Below the pieces are notes generated by a model. It was not told the origin of the DNA, searched no databases, and was given only the letters and a program-made list of their open reading frames with translations. DNA of 42,605 nt from a virus. The stretch is from positions 1-42,605 of IMG/VR virus record IMGVR_UViG_3300020477_001071. One strand, written 5' to 3'. The position numbers and the translations under genes are program-made. Within the stretch, counting starts at the first letter, position 1. The number at the start of each line of letters is the position of its first letter. Positions 16,315 through 24,575 of this stretch are shown one piece after another.

Positions 16315-17271
16315 TTATTTTTCAGGAGGAAGAGCAATTGTAACAGGTGGTAGAGTTGGCATGTCATTAATCGATGGTAATAAAATTGGAAATTGTTTAG
16401 AGTCTTTGCTTATAGTAGATGCTTCCATAGACCGATGTTCAATAGGTAGTTTGATAATATCTTTATATGGTGGTACGGGTAGTGTTTCATCCAAAGCCCA
16501 TAGTATGTTGTGTTTTTGTGCCCATTGCCTCATGCGTCGAATAGGTACTATTAGATTAAAAGTTTCTCCTGCTCCTCGCACTAACATACCTGCATATCGT
16601 CCAGTATATTCTCCTGAAGATTCAGTTAAAAAAATACCGCCTCCAGAACTTCCCGGAAACGCAGGAGCGCTTGTTTGATCAAAAACAACGCCGTCTCCAG
16701 TCCCTAAATATAATACTCGTCCTACTTTCGACATGATGCCACGAGTCATTGAATTTGAGCCCACCTGACCCAGTAAGCTTCCAACATGGTATAGTTCAGT
16801 ACCAACTGGAATCGGCTTATCTAAAGGATAAAATAAAATATTTTGGTCTACAAAATTTCTTTTACGTACAAGTAAAAGCGCTAAATCTTCGCCGCTTTCG
16901 GCATCGCTATATTTTAAGACTTTGGCATCCATTTTAATTTCGCCTACACGACGACCATTTTCTACTAATTCTTTTACAATTTGCGCGTCTTTAAATTCTA
17001 CAACTTTTTTAGGAGTTCCGCTTTCAATCGTATTGCGTACTGATCGTAAATGAGAAACAACATGCGCGGCTGTCCATACAAAATTAATTTGTTCTGTTGC
17101 GTTTCCTACGGGTACTTCACGAGTAATAATAACTCCTGATCCTTCGCTAGAATTGGCCTTTACAGTTACTGATACGTCTTGTAGCTTTTGGTACAAGATG
17201 ACATCACCGCCATATGTCGAAAGAGCACTAATAAATACTAAAAATACCGTTAGTAACATTTTGTATAGCAT
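16315..17271 (-). CDS. Exported trypsin-like serine protease (HtrA/DegP-like domain)
   Basis: A 318-residue protein. Residues 1-20 are a Sec-type signal peptide (MLYKM then a hydrophobic core). The catalytic triad of the S1/trypsin fold is visible: W-T-A-A-H (H70), E-D-L-A-L (D129) and P-G-S-S-G-G (S209). No PDZ domain is present; the C-terminal 70 residues look disordered and Pro-rich. It would act in the periplasm or outside the cell. It begins eight bases after recA and is followed by the small nuclease. Roles might be lysis, host envelope change or processing of virion proteins; none can be chosen from sequence. Confidence 0.8.
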   Translation of the reverse strand: MLYKMLLTVFLVFISALSTYGGDVILYQKLQDVSVTVKANSSEGSGVIITREVPVGNATEQINFVWTAAHVVSHLRSVRNTIESGTPKKVVEFKDAQIVKELVENGRRVGEIKMDAKVLKYSDAESGEDLALLLVRKRNFVDQNILFYPLDKPIPVGTELYHVGSLLGQVGSNSMTRGIMSKVGRVLYLGTGDGVVFDQTSAPAFPGSSGGGIFLTESSGEYTGRYAGMLVRGAGETFNLIVPIRRMRQWAQKHNILWALDETLPVPPYKDIIKLPIEHRSMEASTISKDSKQFPILLPSINDMPTLPPVTIALPPEK

Positions 17272-17278
17272 AACATTT

Positions 17279-18253
17279 TTACCTTTCTATTCCTATCATA
17301 GAGAAAATACTATCCTCAAACTCGGTGTATTGGTCTGGGTTTTCTTCTAAGTATTTGGCTAAATTATTTTTACCTTGCATTTTTTCTTCGTTGGGCAATG
17401 TGAGCCATGACCCGCTTTTGTTGACAATGCCAAAGTCAATTAATAAGTCAGCCAATTCCATTTCTTTCCATATACCTCTACCATATTTAATATGACTATC
17501 TACTTTTTGTCCCGGTGGTCCAATAGCAGATGTAACAACTTGCCAATGTACTGTTTGTCCAATCTGCGTATCTCCTTGTAAAATAGGGGTTGTGTGACTT
17601 GCGTGTAATTTAACATCTACTTGATATTTTAAAGCAGTTCCAGACTTTTCTACTTTAGCTTTACCTCTACCAAATGCTATATTGGCCATTAAGTGTGTAA
17701 TGCCGACAACGGTTACTTTATTTATCGGCAACGCTGGGGCAATTCTTCTGCAAAACTTTGCTAATACTTTTTGTACGCTCATCACCTGCTGGTCTGTTAG
17801 GTCGCCGCTCAATTCTGCGTCACTAGCCAAGGCTGAAAAAGAATCTACGACACATACAGTATCAGGGTGGGTGTGAATAATTTGATCAAAAATACCTAGA
17901 TATTGTTCAGCGGATAAAATATTCCCTTGTGTAGAACCTATGATCTGAATTTGTTCGGCATCCGTTTTTAAGGAATGAATGCCTTCAAGATCACGTTTAC
18001 GCAACCGTCCTTCAACATTACCATAATAAATTTTACGTTCATCTTGTTGTGCATTGGCACAAAAATTTAATGCAGTAACAGTTTTGCCAGCCTTTTCTGG
18101 ACCGGTCATGATAAATAATGATCCTTCGGGCACACCGCCCCCTAAAGCTATATCGATCTTAGGACTAACGGATATAATTTTAAGCTTTTGATCAATGATA
18201 GAAGATGGGTCATGTATAACATCCCCATATTCTTTAGTAATTTCCTTAATCAT
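17279..18253 (-). CDS. recA: RecA/UvsX-family recombinase
   Basis: A 324-residue RecA-fold ATPase. Walker A G-P-E-K-A-G-K-T is at 51-58, N-V-E-G-R-L-R-K-R-D-L-E at 79-90 matches the segment seen in phage UvsX-like proteins, and Walker B is V-C-V-V-D-S-F (133-139). The strand-exchange core follows. It promotes DNA pairing and repair and, with the Cas4-like nuclease and SSB, would serve recombination-dependent replication (inference). It overlaps the next gene upstream by four bases. Bacterial RecA has a longer C-terminal domain; this one is closer to phage types. Confidence 0.88.
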   Translation of the reverse strand: MIKEITKEYGDVIHDPSSIIDQKLKIISVSPKIDIALGGGVPEGSLFIMTGPEKAGKTVTALNFCANAQQDERKIYYGNVEGRLRKRDLEGIHSLKTDAEQIQIIGSTQGNILSAEQYLGIFDQIIHTHPDTVCVVDSFSALASDAELSGDLTDQQVMSVQKVLAKFCRRIAPALPINKVTVVGITHLMANIAFGRGKAKVEKSGTALKYQVDVKLHASHTTPILQGDTQIGQTVHWQVVTSAIGPPGQKVDSHIKYGRGIWKEMELADLLIDFGIVNKSGSWLTLPNEEKMQGKNNLAKYLEENPDQYTEFEDSIFSMIGIER

Positions 18254-18729
18254 TCTAAATCCTCTAGTTTAGATATAATAGATGTTTTTTTATTATTGCT
18301 ACTAAATGTTTCCGAATTCGTAAAGTTATAGGATAGATAATCATTTGTGGGTTTTGTTTTAGGTATATAGTTATACTGACTTATTTTTTCATGCACCCAC
18401 TTAGGGCGAAGGCTAATAATAAATCTATTATCACGTAAAAATGCAATAATCTTATCTACTGTATGAGTATTTATTAGTTTGGTTAGGCTACGATTATTAA
18501 TTTGTTCAGTGTAGAACTTTTGCCATTCTGTAAGTTGTAATTCTTTAGTATAAAATCCGCGAGGTAATTCTTTAGATGATCCAGTTTTATAGCTATCCTT
18601 TAACGCTTTATTTTCACATAAGAGTTCGACGATATATTGTCTACCACTTACCCACGCATAACCACTTTCGTCAATATTGGGTGAGTAACGGGACGGATAA
18701 TTGTTGGTATTCGATCTTTGTTTAGCCAT
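18250..18729 (-). CDS. Hypothetical protein in the recA operon
   Basis: A 159-residue protein with a low-complexity N-terminus and a C-terminus rich in Asn, Ser and Thr. The middle (about 60-125) is helical with a W-x-x-F-Y segment. No domain recognised. It overlaps recA by four bases and abuts the next gene, so it is probably co-translated and may be a recombination accessory factor; that is guesswork from position. Confidence 0.55.
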   Translation of the reverse strand: MAKQRSNTNNYPSRYSPNIDESGYAWVSGRQYIVELLCENKALKDSYKTGSSKELPRGFYTKELQLTEWQKFYTEQINNRSLTKLINTHTVDKIIAFLRDNRFIISLRPKWVHEKISQYNYIPKTKPTNDYLSYNFTNSETFSSNNKKTSIISKLEDLE

Positions 18730-19029
18730 TTAATTAATTGTATGAATCCAGTTACGATGTTGGGTTTCGTTTGAAGAACGGTTGGTTGTATTGTTATCTC
18801 CACGAACTGAAGCGGCCTCAGTCATAATACTCACACCTGCATGGCCTGATGCGGTTTTATTGATAAATAATTCTTGTTTTACAGCTTCTGCTTTAATGCG
18901 TGCAATTTCTTTTTCAATTGTAGCAACTCCTCTATCCAACTGAAGAGCCATGTCATCAGCAGATATAGTGTTTGCAATCATACCTTCGATACATGCTGAT
19001 TCAATTTTTGTTATTTTACCTTTTTTCAT
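18730..19029 (-). CDS. Small helical protein, possible helix-turn-helix
   Basis: A 99-residue protein. Residues about 5-45 (K-I-E-S-A-C-I-E-G-M-I then D-D-M-A-x-Q-L-D-R-G) look like a helix-turn-helix of the sort in small phage DNA-binding proteins. The C-terminal 35 residues are Ser/Thr/Asn-rich and probably disordered. It overlaps the upstream basic protein by four bases. No family named. Confidence 0.55.
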   Translation of the reverse strand: MKKGKITKIESACIEGMIANTISADDMALQLDRGVATIEKEIARIKAEAVKQELFINKTASGHAGVSIMTEAASVRGDNNTTNRSSNETQHRNWIHTIN

Positions 19030-19463
19030 AACAGTTCCCTTTCTGCGTTGTGTAAATGTGCAATATTTTTAGTTCGTAAAAAGTCTCTATAAAAAAGAAA
19101 TACTCGTTCTCCAACTTCGGTAAATCGCCACTCTAACTTACCTGCATGTCCTAGTCGTTTTGAAGCCATACCTTCACTAAACATACCAATAGGATTGTAC
19201 AGTCTGCCATGTTTTCCACGCTTAGCATAATATTTAATTCTCTTGCCAATAGTAATTTTCATAGCAAATGCATCTGGCGATTGTTGCGCAGCGTCAGAGT
19301 CTAGCTTAATACAAGGATATTTGGCCTTATCTGTCTGTTCAAAATATTCTTGTTTGCCCGCTATAGTATAAACAACTTCTTTTCTTTTAGCTTTTTTTGT
19401 AGTCTTTTTGTTATTAATGACGTGTGTTTCGACTTTCTTTTTTGCGGTTTTCTTTTTAGCCAT
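19026..19463 (-). CDS. Basic protein with histone-H1-like N-terminal tail
   Basis: A 145-residue protein whose first 30 residues are almost half lysine with Thr and Ala (K-K-K-T-A-K-K-K type), as in histone-like tails that coat DNA. The remaining part has a globular mixed sequence with no family I recognise. It probably binds nucleic acid. It follows the zinc-ribbon gene after 12 bases and has a GGAGGG-type ribosome-binding site upstream. Confidence 0.6.
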   Translation of the reverse strand: MAKKKTAKKKVETHVINNKKTTKKAKRKEVVYTIAGKQEYFEQTDKAKYPCIKLDSDAAQQSPDAFAMKITIGKRIKYYAKRGKHGRLYNPIGMFSEGMASKRLGHAGKLEWRFTEVGERVFLFYRDFLRTKNIAHLHNAERELL

Positions 19464-19475
19464 ATTGGCCCTCCT

Positions 19476-19826
19476 TTAGTCCTTTGTCCACTTAATAGAA
19501 TCATTAGACTGCTCTATGCGAGTCATACCTTTAGGTAGTTTATTCATACCTCCAGTCTTTTTGGTTTTAGCTTGTTTCATCATGTCTTCTACCTTCTGGC
19601 GACCATATTTCGCAGTTTGTTTTTCTGCATACTGACCGATAGTTTTACAATCAGACAAACCTACGGATACAAAACCTCCAATATTGTCTGTGGAAAAATC
19701 TCTATAGACTGCTCCTCCACAAGAATTGCATTTAATTTTTTTAGAATTATTACTGTATTCTGAAATCATACACACTAGCGAGGTAGTGGTAGAACATTTT
19801 TCACAGATAAAAGTGTATTCGGGCAT
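19476..19826 (-). CDS. FmdB-like zinc-ribbon protein
   Basis: A 116-residue protein. The first 40 residues match the FmdB-family putative regulatory zinc ribbon: M-P-x-Y-x-F-x-C-x-x-C (about 1-11) and C-N-S-C-G-G (about 33-38). The rest is basic and probably helical. Family members occur widely in phages and bacteria with no settled function. A TATAAT lies about 20 bases upstream. Confidence 0.72.
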   Translation of the reverse strand: MPEYTFICEKCSTTTSLVCMISEYSNNSKKIKCNSCGGAVYRDFSTDNIGGFVSVGLSDCKTIGQYAEKQTAKYGRQKVEDMMKQAKTKKTGGMNKLPKGMTRIEQSNDSIKWTKD

Positions 19827-19843
19827 TTGGGATTCCTTAAAAT

Positions 19844-19849
19844 ATTATA
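19844..19849 (-). promoter_or_regulatory. Possible -10 element for the FmdB-like gene
   Basis: In the 33-base gap on the minus strand, GTATAATATT lies about 18-25 bases upstream of the FmdB-like start. The same ten bases occur near 31145-31154 and at 15139-15148, which supports a shared -10 motif. The -35 region is weak. Confidence 0.4.
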
Positions 19850-19859
19850 CTGCACAATT

Positions 19860-20159
19860 TCATGAATATAGATAGCACAATAAAATTATTTGGGCTATGG
19901 CTATGCTAATAGCAACTGTTCGTGTATATTTACTCTCATGAAAGCTTAAAAGATATATAGCGCCTATCACCAAAAACGTTCCTAAAAATTTACAAAATAT
20001 AAATAATGAGACATCTCCATTATCTGCTTGAAGCAGCCATTTTCCTATCGGATTTTTTTCCATCTCTATCATATGTCCACGATTTTTGCTTAACCAATAA
20101 ATATCGATGGCTGATATACACACTATGATGGCTGTGCAAATATTTAGTATCTTACCCAT
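19860..20159 (-). CDS. Small membrane protein (DUF5658-like)
   Basis: A 99-residue protein with three hydrophobic segments (about 5-22, 53-70 and 80-97) and a central motif (M-E-K-N-P-I-G-K-W-L-L then G-D-V-S-L-F-I-x-x-K-F-L-G-T) that I associate with the small uncharacterised membrane family DUF5658. Function unknown. It sits just downstream of the ribonucleotide reductase with an AGGAGG ribosome-binding site. The family name is from memory and should be treated as tentative. Confidence 0.6.
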   Translation of the reverse strand: MGKILNICTAIIVCISAIDIYWLSKNRGHMIEMEKNPIGKWLLQADNGDVSLFIFCKFLGTFLVIGAIYLLSFHESKYTRTVAISIAIAQIILLCYLYS

Positions 20160-20186
20160 TGTCTGTTTATATATATTAAAGGAGGA

Positions 20187-22700
20187 TTATACACACTTAG
20201 ACCATCCGCACTGTGTGCAAGTAATACATCCTTCCTGTCTGATCAGCCCTTTACTTTCACATGCTTCGCATATGCCTTCTTCTTTTGTTCCATCTGGTAT
20301 ATATTTTTTGAGTGCTCTAGCCATGCTTTTGGCTAAACATGTCATATCTCCTCGTACCTTTTCCAACTGCTGTACAATCATATGTATATCTGCGCCATGT
20401 CTAATAGACGTAGATGTCATTCTTGTTAATGCATCTTCTTCTGCACTACAAGTAGCGTTAATGGGAGATAATTCAAACCCATCTTCAAAGATAGCCTTGT
20501 ACACACCTTTAGGCCTTCCTAGCTTTATCACCGTGCCTGTCTTAACTTTTTTATTAATAAAGCCATTTTTACCCGCAAATACTTCATACGGTTCTTCGTT
20601 CTGCATTCCAACCAATACAAAGTATTGTTCACCCTTTACTGTAATATGATGTACGTTACATGTTAATTCTTTGGGTCGGGACGGAGATTTGGTTTTTTGT
20701 ATTTTGTTAGCGGTAGATGACTTAGATAATACATTTGTCATTGTCCCTGCTCTATACGTAGTAAATCCTTTAATTCCTTTTTCCCATGCTGTTTTATATA
20801 CGTTTTTAAAATCGTCATATTTATAATCGTTAGGTAAATTAATTGTTTTTGAAATAGCAGAATCAACCCAGTGTGCAAATAAAGACATGGTATTTACATG
20901 GGCCGCAACATCTAAATCCATCGTACACGTAGCCCATCCAGCGTCTGGATTCCATTTTTTAACATTTTTAAGATGTGAAACACCATAGTCTTCTATCCAT
21001 TCTTCTTTTAGCAAGCCTCTAGTTCTATCATATTTCCAAGTCTTGTCTACAAACTGTGTGATTAATAAATCTTCATCACCTTCTTTAACCCAAGTCCAAT
21101 TGACTTCATTGTCTTCTACATTTTCTAAATCAAAAGTTTTATTTTTCCAATCTATATTCTTAGGAACGGATAGACCTTCGGGAGAACTAGGTTGAATGGA
21201 TGTGCGAACATAGCCATGCATAAACAATGGCTCTAGCCCTCCACTTACCAAGTTCGCAAAACAAGAACTATTACCGGTTGGCTGAATAGACGTGACATGA
21301 GAATTGCGCATTCCATGCTCTTTTATTAAATTCACAGTGCCTCTATCCAATCTTTTTATAAATTCGCTGTTGACATACTCCTTTTTGTCGTACAGAGCGA
21401 ATGATCCTTTTTCTTTAGCGAGGAGAGCCGAGGCTCTATAAGCCTCATTGGTGAAAAACTTCATCAGTTCATCAGTCATTTCCAGCGCTTTTTTACTACC
21501 GTATTTGACATGAGCCATTAACAAAGCAGATCCATAACCTAAAACGCCTAAGCCAACACGTCTTTTATCTTTTAGGTTGTCTTTTTGATTTTTAAGTGGA
21601 ACATGTGTTTTATCATTTACATTATCCATAAAACGAATAGCTGTATGAATTGTCTCTTTTAATTCTTTATACTTCCACGATTTGTTTTCAGTATCAATAA
21701 AATGTACTAGATTGATAGATCCTAATAAACAAACCCCTCCAATAGGAAGTACTTGTTCACCACAAGGATTGGTAGCATTAATCCATTCGCAATAGTTTAA
21801 ATTATTCATCTTATTCATATGATCAACAAACAAGACTCCGGGCTCATTTCGATTATATGTATTGTCCATAATCAAATTCCATAAGTCTCTTGCCGATTCA
21901 AACTTATGATAAGCTACAACAGCGTCTTGTTCCTCGAATCGCGCTAACCAAGACTCAAGATCTCCATTCCAATAGGTTTTATATTCGGTTGAATATTTTT
22001 CATAGTTTGGAAAAACCAGCTCCCATGGCATATCCATTTTAACCGCCGTCATAAAATCATCGGTACATAATACAGACATATTAAATTTAGATAGACGACC
22101 GGGAGTTTTCTTGGCTTCAATAAATTCTATAATATCAGGATGCCAACAGCTCATTGTCACCATCTGAGCACCTTTACGTATAAAGTTCTTCTGATCTTGA
22201 CGTGCGCTTTTGCCCGATCCTGCCGTAATGATTTCAGATGACTTATCCCATAACTCCAAAAACTTAACCGCTCCGGGCGATTGATTAGCGATACCTCCTA
22301 TATGAGCACCGCAAGGCCGCATGATGTCGGCGCAAAACCCATATCCACCTTCGCTTTTTAAAATTTGAGCCTGTTTGAGTAGGGTATTATAAATGCCTTC
22401 GATAGAATCTAAATCCTTACCTTCAAACCCGTCCACGAAACAATTAATATAGGTCGTGCCTTTAAGTCCAGTTCCGGCATTGGAGGTAATTCTTCCTCCC
22501 GGTACAAATTTAAAATCTTCTAAACATTCATAAAATTTTTGTTCCCATTCTTCTTTGTTTTGTTCAATCGATGCTAAATCTTTAGCTACTCTACGCCAAG
22601 TGTCTTCAACACAAGCATCAGTCTTAAATTTATATTTTTGATACCATGTTTCATAACTGAAACTATTCGTAAACTTACTAGACATATCATTCAACTCCAT
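20187..22700 (-). CDS. nrdJ: Adenosylcobalamin-dependent ribonucleotide reductase (class II)
   Basis: An 837-residue class II RNR making deoxyribonucleotides with a B12 radical, so no NrdB subunit is needed. The radical site N-P-C-G-E is at 311-315 (C313), with the likely redox pair C87 (T-Y-I-N-C) and C324. S-G-G-x-E-P-L-F and P-T-G-N-S-S (about 488-512) are conserved finger and phosphate-binding segments. The C-terminus ends in paired cysteines (G-I-C-E-A-C ... C-x2-C-G-W-S-K-C) of the NrdJ zinc tail. Complete in length. It overlaps the dCMP deaminase gene by 14 bases. Cofactor supply depends on the host or environment. Confidence 0.94.
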   Translation of the reverse strand: MELNDMSSKFTNSFSYETWYQKYKFKTDACVEDTWRRVAKDLASIEQNKEEWEQKFYECLEDFKFVPGGRITSNAGTGLKGTTYINCFVDGFEGKDLDSIEGIYNTLLKQAQILKSEGGYGFCADIMRPCGAHIGGIANQSPGAVKFLELWDKSSEIITAGSGKSARQDQKNFIRKGAQMVTMSCWHPDIIEFIEAKKTPGRLSKFNMSVLCTDDFMTAVKMDMPWELVFPNYEKYSTEYKTYWNGDLESWLARFEEQDAVVAYHKFESARDLWNLIMDNTYNRNEPGVLFVDHMNKMNNLNYCEWINATNPCGEQVLPIGGVCLLGSINLVHFIDTENKSWKYKELKETIHTAIRFMDNVNDKTHVPLKNQKDNLKDKRRVGLGVLGYGSALLMAHVKYGSKKALEMTDELMKFFTNEAYRASALLAKEKGSFALYDKKEYVNSEFIKRLDRGTVNLIKEHGMRNSHVTSIQPTGNSSCFANLVSGGLEPLFMHGYVRTSIQPSSPEGLSVPKNIDWKNKTFDLENVEDNEVNWTWVKEGDEDLLITQFVDKTWKYDRTRGLLKEEWIEDYGVSHLKNVKKWNPDAGWATCTMDLDVAAHVNTMSLFAHWVDSAISKTINLPNDYKYDDFKNVYKTAWEKGIKGFTTYRAGTMTNVLSKSSTANKIQKTKSPSRPKELTCNVHHITVKGEQYFVLVGMQNEEPYEVFAGKNGFINKKVKTGTVIKLGRPKGVYKAIFEDGFELSPINATCSAEEDALTRMTSTSIRHGADIHMIVQQLEKVRGDMTCLAKSMARALKKYIPDGTKEEGICEACESKGLIRQEGCITCTQCGWSKCV

Positions 22701-23328
22701 TATTCTTTTCCAATTCTAAGTCTATAACATCATGTTCAATCAGTATTGTATTACCATGTTGAAACAACCATCGAGAACTTAAATGATAATCCTTTTCTTT
22801 AATACAATGCAGTTCCTTAATACCGGCATTAATAATGGAACCGGCGCATTGTATACAAGGAACTCCACACCAACAGAACATCATAAGTCCTTTGGCTGGA
22901 ATGGGCAGCTTGTTAAGCGCGTTGCGTTCTGCATGTTGACATGAGCATAGCTCAGATCTTTGACCAGACGAATAACCTAATATATTACGGGGACATTTAT
23001 TACATTTTGATAGCGCCGCACAAGCACTATTGGGATCAAATATCGAAGGAGATGTATAAGACAACGGATCTTGATTAACGTTTTGAAGATATTTATAAAC
23101 TTCCGACTGTTCCTTAGCGGTGAGTTGTGGCCAAAAAAAGTTTTTTAAAAAAGCCACATCAGTACAGTGCGGGGTATTCTCAGGAGGGCCATTATAACCT
23201 GCTCCTACTATACCATTAGTTGAGGGGTCAACTACCACAACGCCCACTTTGCGAGACAGGCACGGATTCTGATCATGTGCCATGACTCGTGCCAACCTCA
23301 TATATTTCCTAATAAATTTTTCCTTCAT
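22687..23328 (-). CDS. Deoxycytidylate (dCMP) deaminase
   Basis: A 213-residue deaminase converting dCMP to dUMP for ThyA. The catalytic H-A-E is at 132-134 and the zinc-binding P-C-x-x-C at 157-161. N-terminal motif G-A-G-Y-N-G-P-P is the usual substrate loop. Between them, a 70-residue insertion contains additional cysteines (C103, C109, C112, C128, C130) that could bind a second zinc, reminiscent of the zinc site in T4 Cd. Overlaps with the RNR downstream (14 bases) and a small zinc protein upstream (4 bases) place it in a nucleotide operon. Confidence 0.9.
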   Translation of the reverse strand: MKEKFIRKYMRLARVMAHDQNPCLSRKVGVVVVDPSTNGIVGAGYNGPPENTPHCTDVAFLKNFFWPQLTAKEQSEVYKYLQNVNQDPLSYTSPSIFDPNSACAALSKCNKCPRNILGYSSGQRSELCSCQHAERNALNKLPIPAKGLMMFCWCGVPCIQCAGSIINAGIKELHCIKEKDYHLSSRWLFQHGNTILIEHDVIDLELEKNNGVE

Positions 23329-23582
23329 TGATTTGACTTATGCTCTTCCCATTCTTTTTGACGTTGTTTTTTTACGTTTTTATCTACACAGCTACAATAT
23401 GTTTGTACGCTACGTGCGGGCTGGTGTTTTCGTAATGACGACATCCCTTCGAGAGGGATTTGCGAAATAATATATCCTCGCCCATTGCAGTGTTTGCATT
23501 TCTTATTATTATACAGCCGTGCTATCAGGGGATCGAACGTAGAACGATAAAAAAATGATTTTTCCTCAGACTGTTTGTTCAT
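23325..23582 (-). CDS. Small zinc-finger protein, DnaJ-zinc-like
   Basis: An 85-residue protein. C-K-H-C-N-G-R-G-Y (about 29-37) matches one half of the DnaJ-type C-x-x-C-x-G-x-G zinc repeat, and a second C-x-C at about 63-65 may supply the other ligands. The C-terminus is basic. Function unknown; similar short proteins are common in phages. It overlaps the deaminase by four bases and adjoins the YiiX-like gene. Confidence 0.6.
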   Translation of the reverse strand: MNKQSEEKSFFYRSTFDPLIARLYNNKKCKHCNGRGYIISQIPLEGMSSLRKHQPARSVQTYCSCVDKNVKKQRQKEWEEHKSNQ

Positions 23583-24173
23583 TTACCAATCCTTTTGTAG
23601 TGTAAATTGATATTCAAATAAAGCTGATCTTGCCAAATCGGACGGTGTAACCGCTGAGTCTGCTAAATATGGAACCGGATCTATATAGGCCATTCGGTAT
23701 GCATATGCCGCAGCGGTGCTACACACGAAAATTTTTGTTGCGTTATTGTCTTTAATATTTTGTTGTGCTAATCGACAAAATGGAACATAGTGTTTAACTA
23801 GTTTCCATATATTTCTCCATCCGTATGGTAAGCCCGTAAGCTTTAACATAATACTACTAATTTTCTCTTTAGTTATATCATCTAAAACATAACTGTCATT
23901 TTCATAGTCAACTCGTTTGGCAGCTCGAAATACATCGATGCCAAAAGGACTATTATCAACTTGCGTTTTAAGCGAAACAGAGCGACCACCTTTAAATTCG
24001 CGGAACTCTACGCATTGTAAATTGTCATTATCCCAATGCGCAATCCCTACATGGCTATGAACGCCTGATCCATATCGTTTTATTAGCCATGAGATAATAC
24101 CCTTGCCGCGAAACAGTAATATGTCTGCTTCTTGGATCAGAGGCACAGCCTCCGAGTATGGGAGTATATTCAT
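23583..24173 (-). CDS. YiiX-like permuted NlpC/P60 cysteine peptidase
   Basis: A 196-residue protein of the permuted papain-like fold. Landmarks: A-D-I-L-L-F-R-G (residues about 16-23), H-S-H-V-G-I-A (catalytic His 41), V-E-F-R-E-F (about 55-60), and F-V-C-S-T-A-A-A-Y (catalytic Cys 151). T-P-S-D-L-A-R-S near the end is typical. No signal peptide. Family members cleave peptide or amide bonds in cell walls or lipids; in a phage it could act as an endolysin or in host takeover. It overlaps the membrane/coiled-coil gene by four bases, hinting at a shared role in lysis. Confidence 0.78.
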   Translation of the reverse strand: MNILPYSEAVPLIQEADILLFRGKGIISWLIKRYGSGVHSHVGIAHWDNDNLQCVEFREFKGGRSVSLKTQVDNSPFGIDVFRAAKRVDYENDSYVLDDITKEKISSIMLKLTGLPYGWRNIWKLVKHYVPFCRLAQQNIKDNNATKIFVCSTAAAYAYRMAYIDPVPYLADSAVTPSDLARSALFEYQFTLQKDW

Positions 24174-24502
24174 GTTGCATCATTATCTGAAAGTAGTTGT
24201 AGGGCGTGGGAAAGAGTTGCAATTTGAACTCTTAAACTATTAATAGCTTCTGTGTTTTTTTCTAATATCCTTTCTAGTCTATCGTTTGTTTTTTGGATTT
24301 CATGTTCATGATCTATTAAAGACTCATGATATAGTTCTAATTTAGTTGCCATAGCTATAGTGCGCTGATCAACTAAAACAGACGCTTCTCCTCTACTAAT
24401 TAGATCTTTTCCTGTCAACATCCAAAATCCTGCCATACTAACGACAATAGTTGCTAAAAAAAATACAACGTCCTTAACATAGGGATTTTCTTTTATGGAC
24501 AT
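24170..24502 (-). CDS. Small membrane protein with coiled coil
   Basis: A 110-residue protein with one transmembrane helix (about residues 11-29) after a short charged N-terminus, followed by a long heptad-type helix (about 45-105). This layout fits an inner-membrane spanin-like or holin-associated protein. It overlaps the YiiX-type peptidase gene, which would suit a lysis pair. No sequence family recognised; the role is inferred from topology only. The gene starts downstream of a strong terminator and may have its own weak promoter. Confidence 0.55.
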   Translation of the reverse strand: MSIKENPYVKDVVFFLATIVVSMAGFWMLTGKDLISRGEASVLVDQRTIAMATKLELYHESLIDHEHEIQKTNDRLERILEKNTEAINSLRVQIATLSHALQLLSDNDAT

Positions 24503-24520
24503 GCCTGTGGTTCTTTCGTC

Positions 24521-24560
24521 AGAAAAAGGAAAAAGGGGCCTTAGAAAATACTAAGACCCC
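24521..24560 (-). terminator. Rho-independent terminator after the short virion-like gene
   Basis: Ten-base stem with one mismatch (GGGGCCTTAG and CTAAGACCCC, 24535-24544 and 24551-24560), six-base loop, followed on the minus strand by a U-rich tract (TTTTTCCTTTTT). It ends the transcript of the gene at 24576-25178. Confidence 0.88.
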
Positions 24561-24575
24561 TAGCTAATTATTTAA

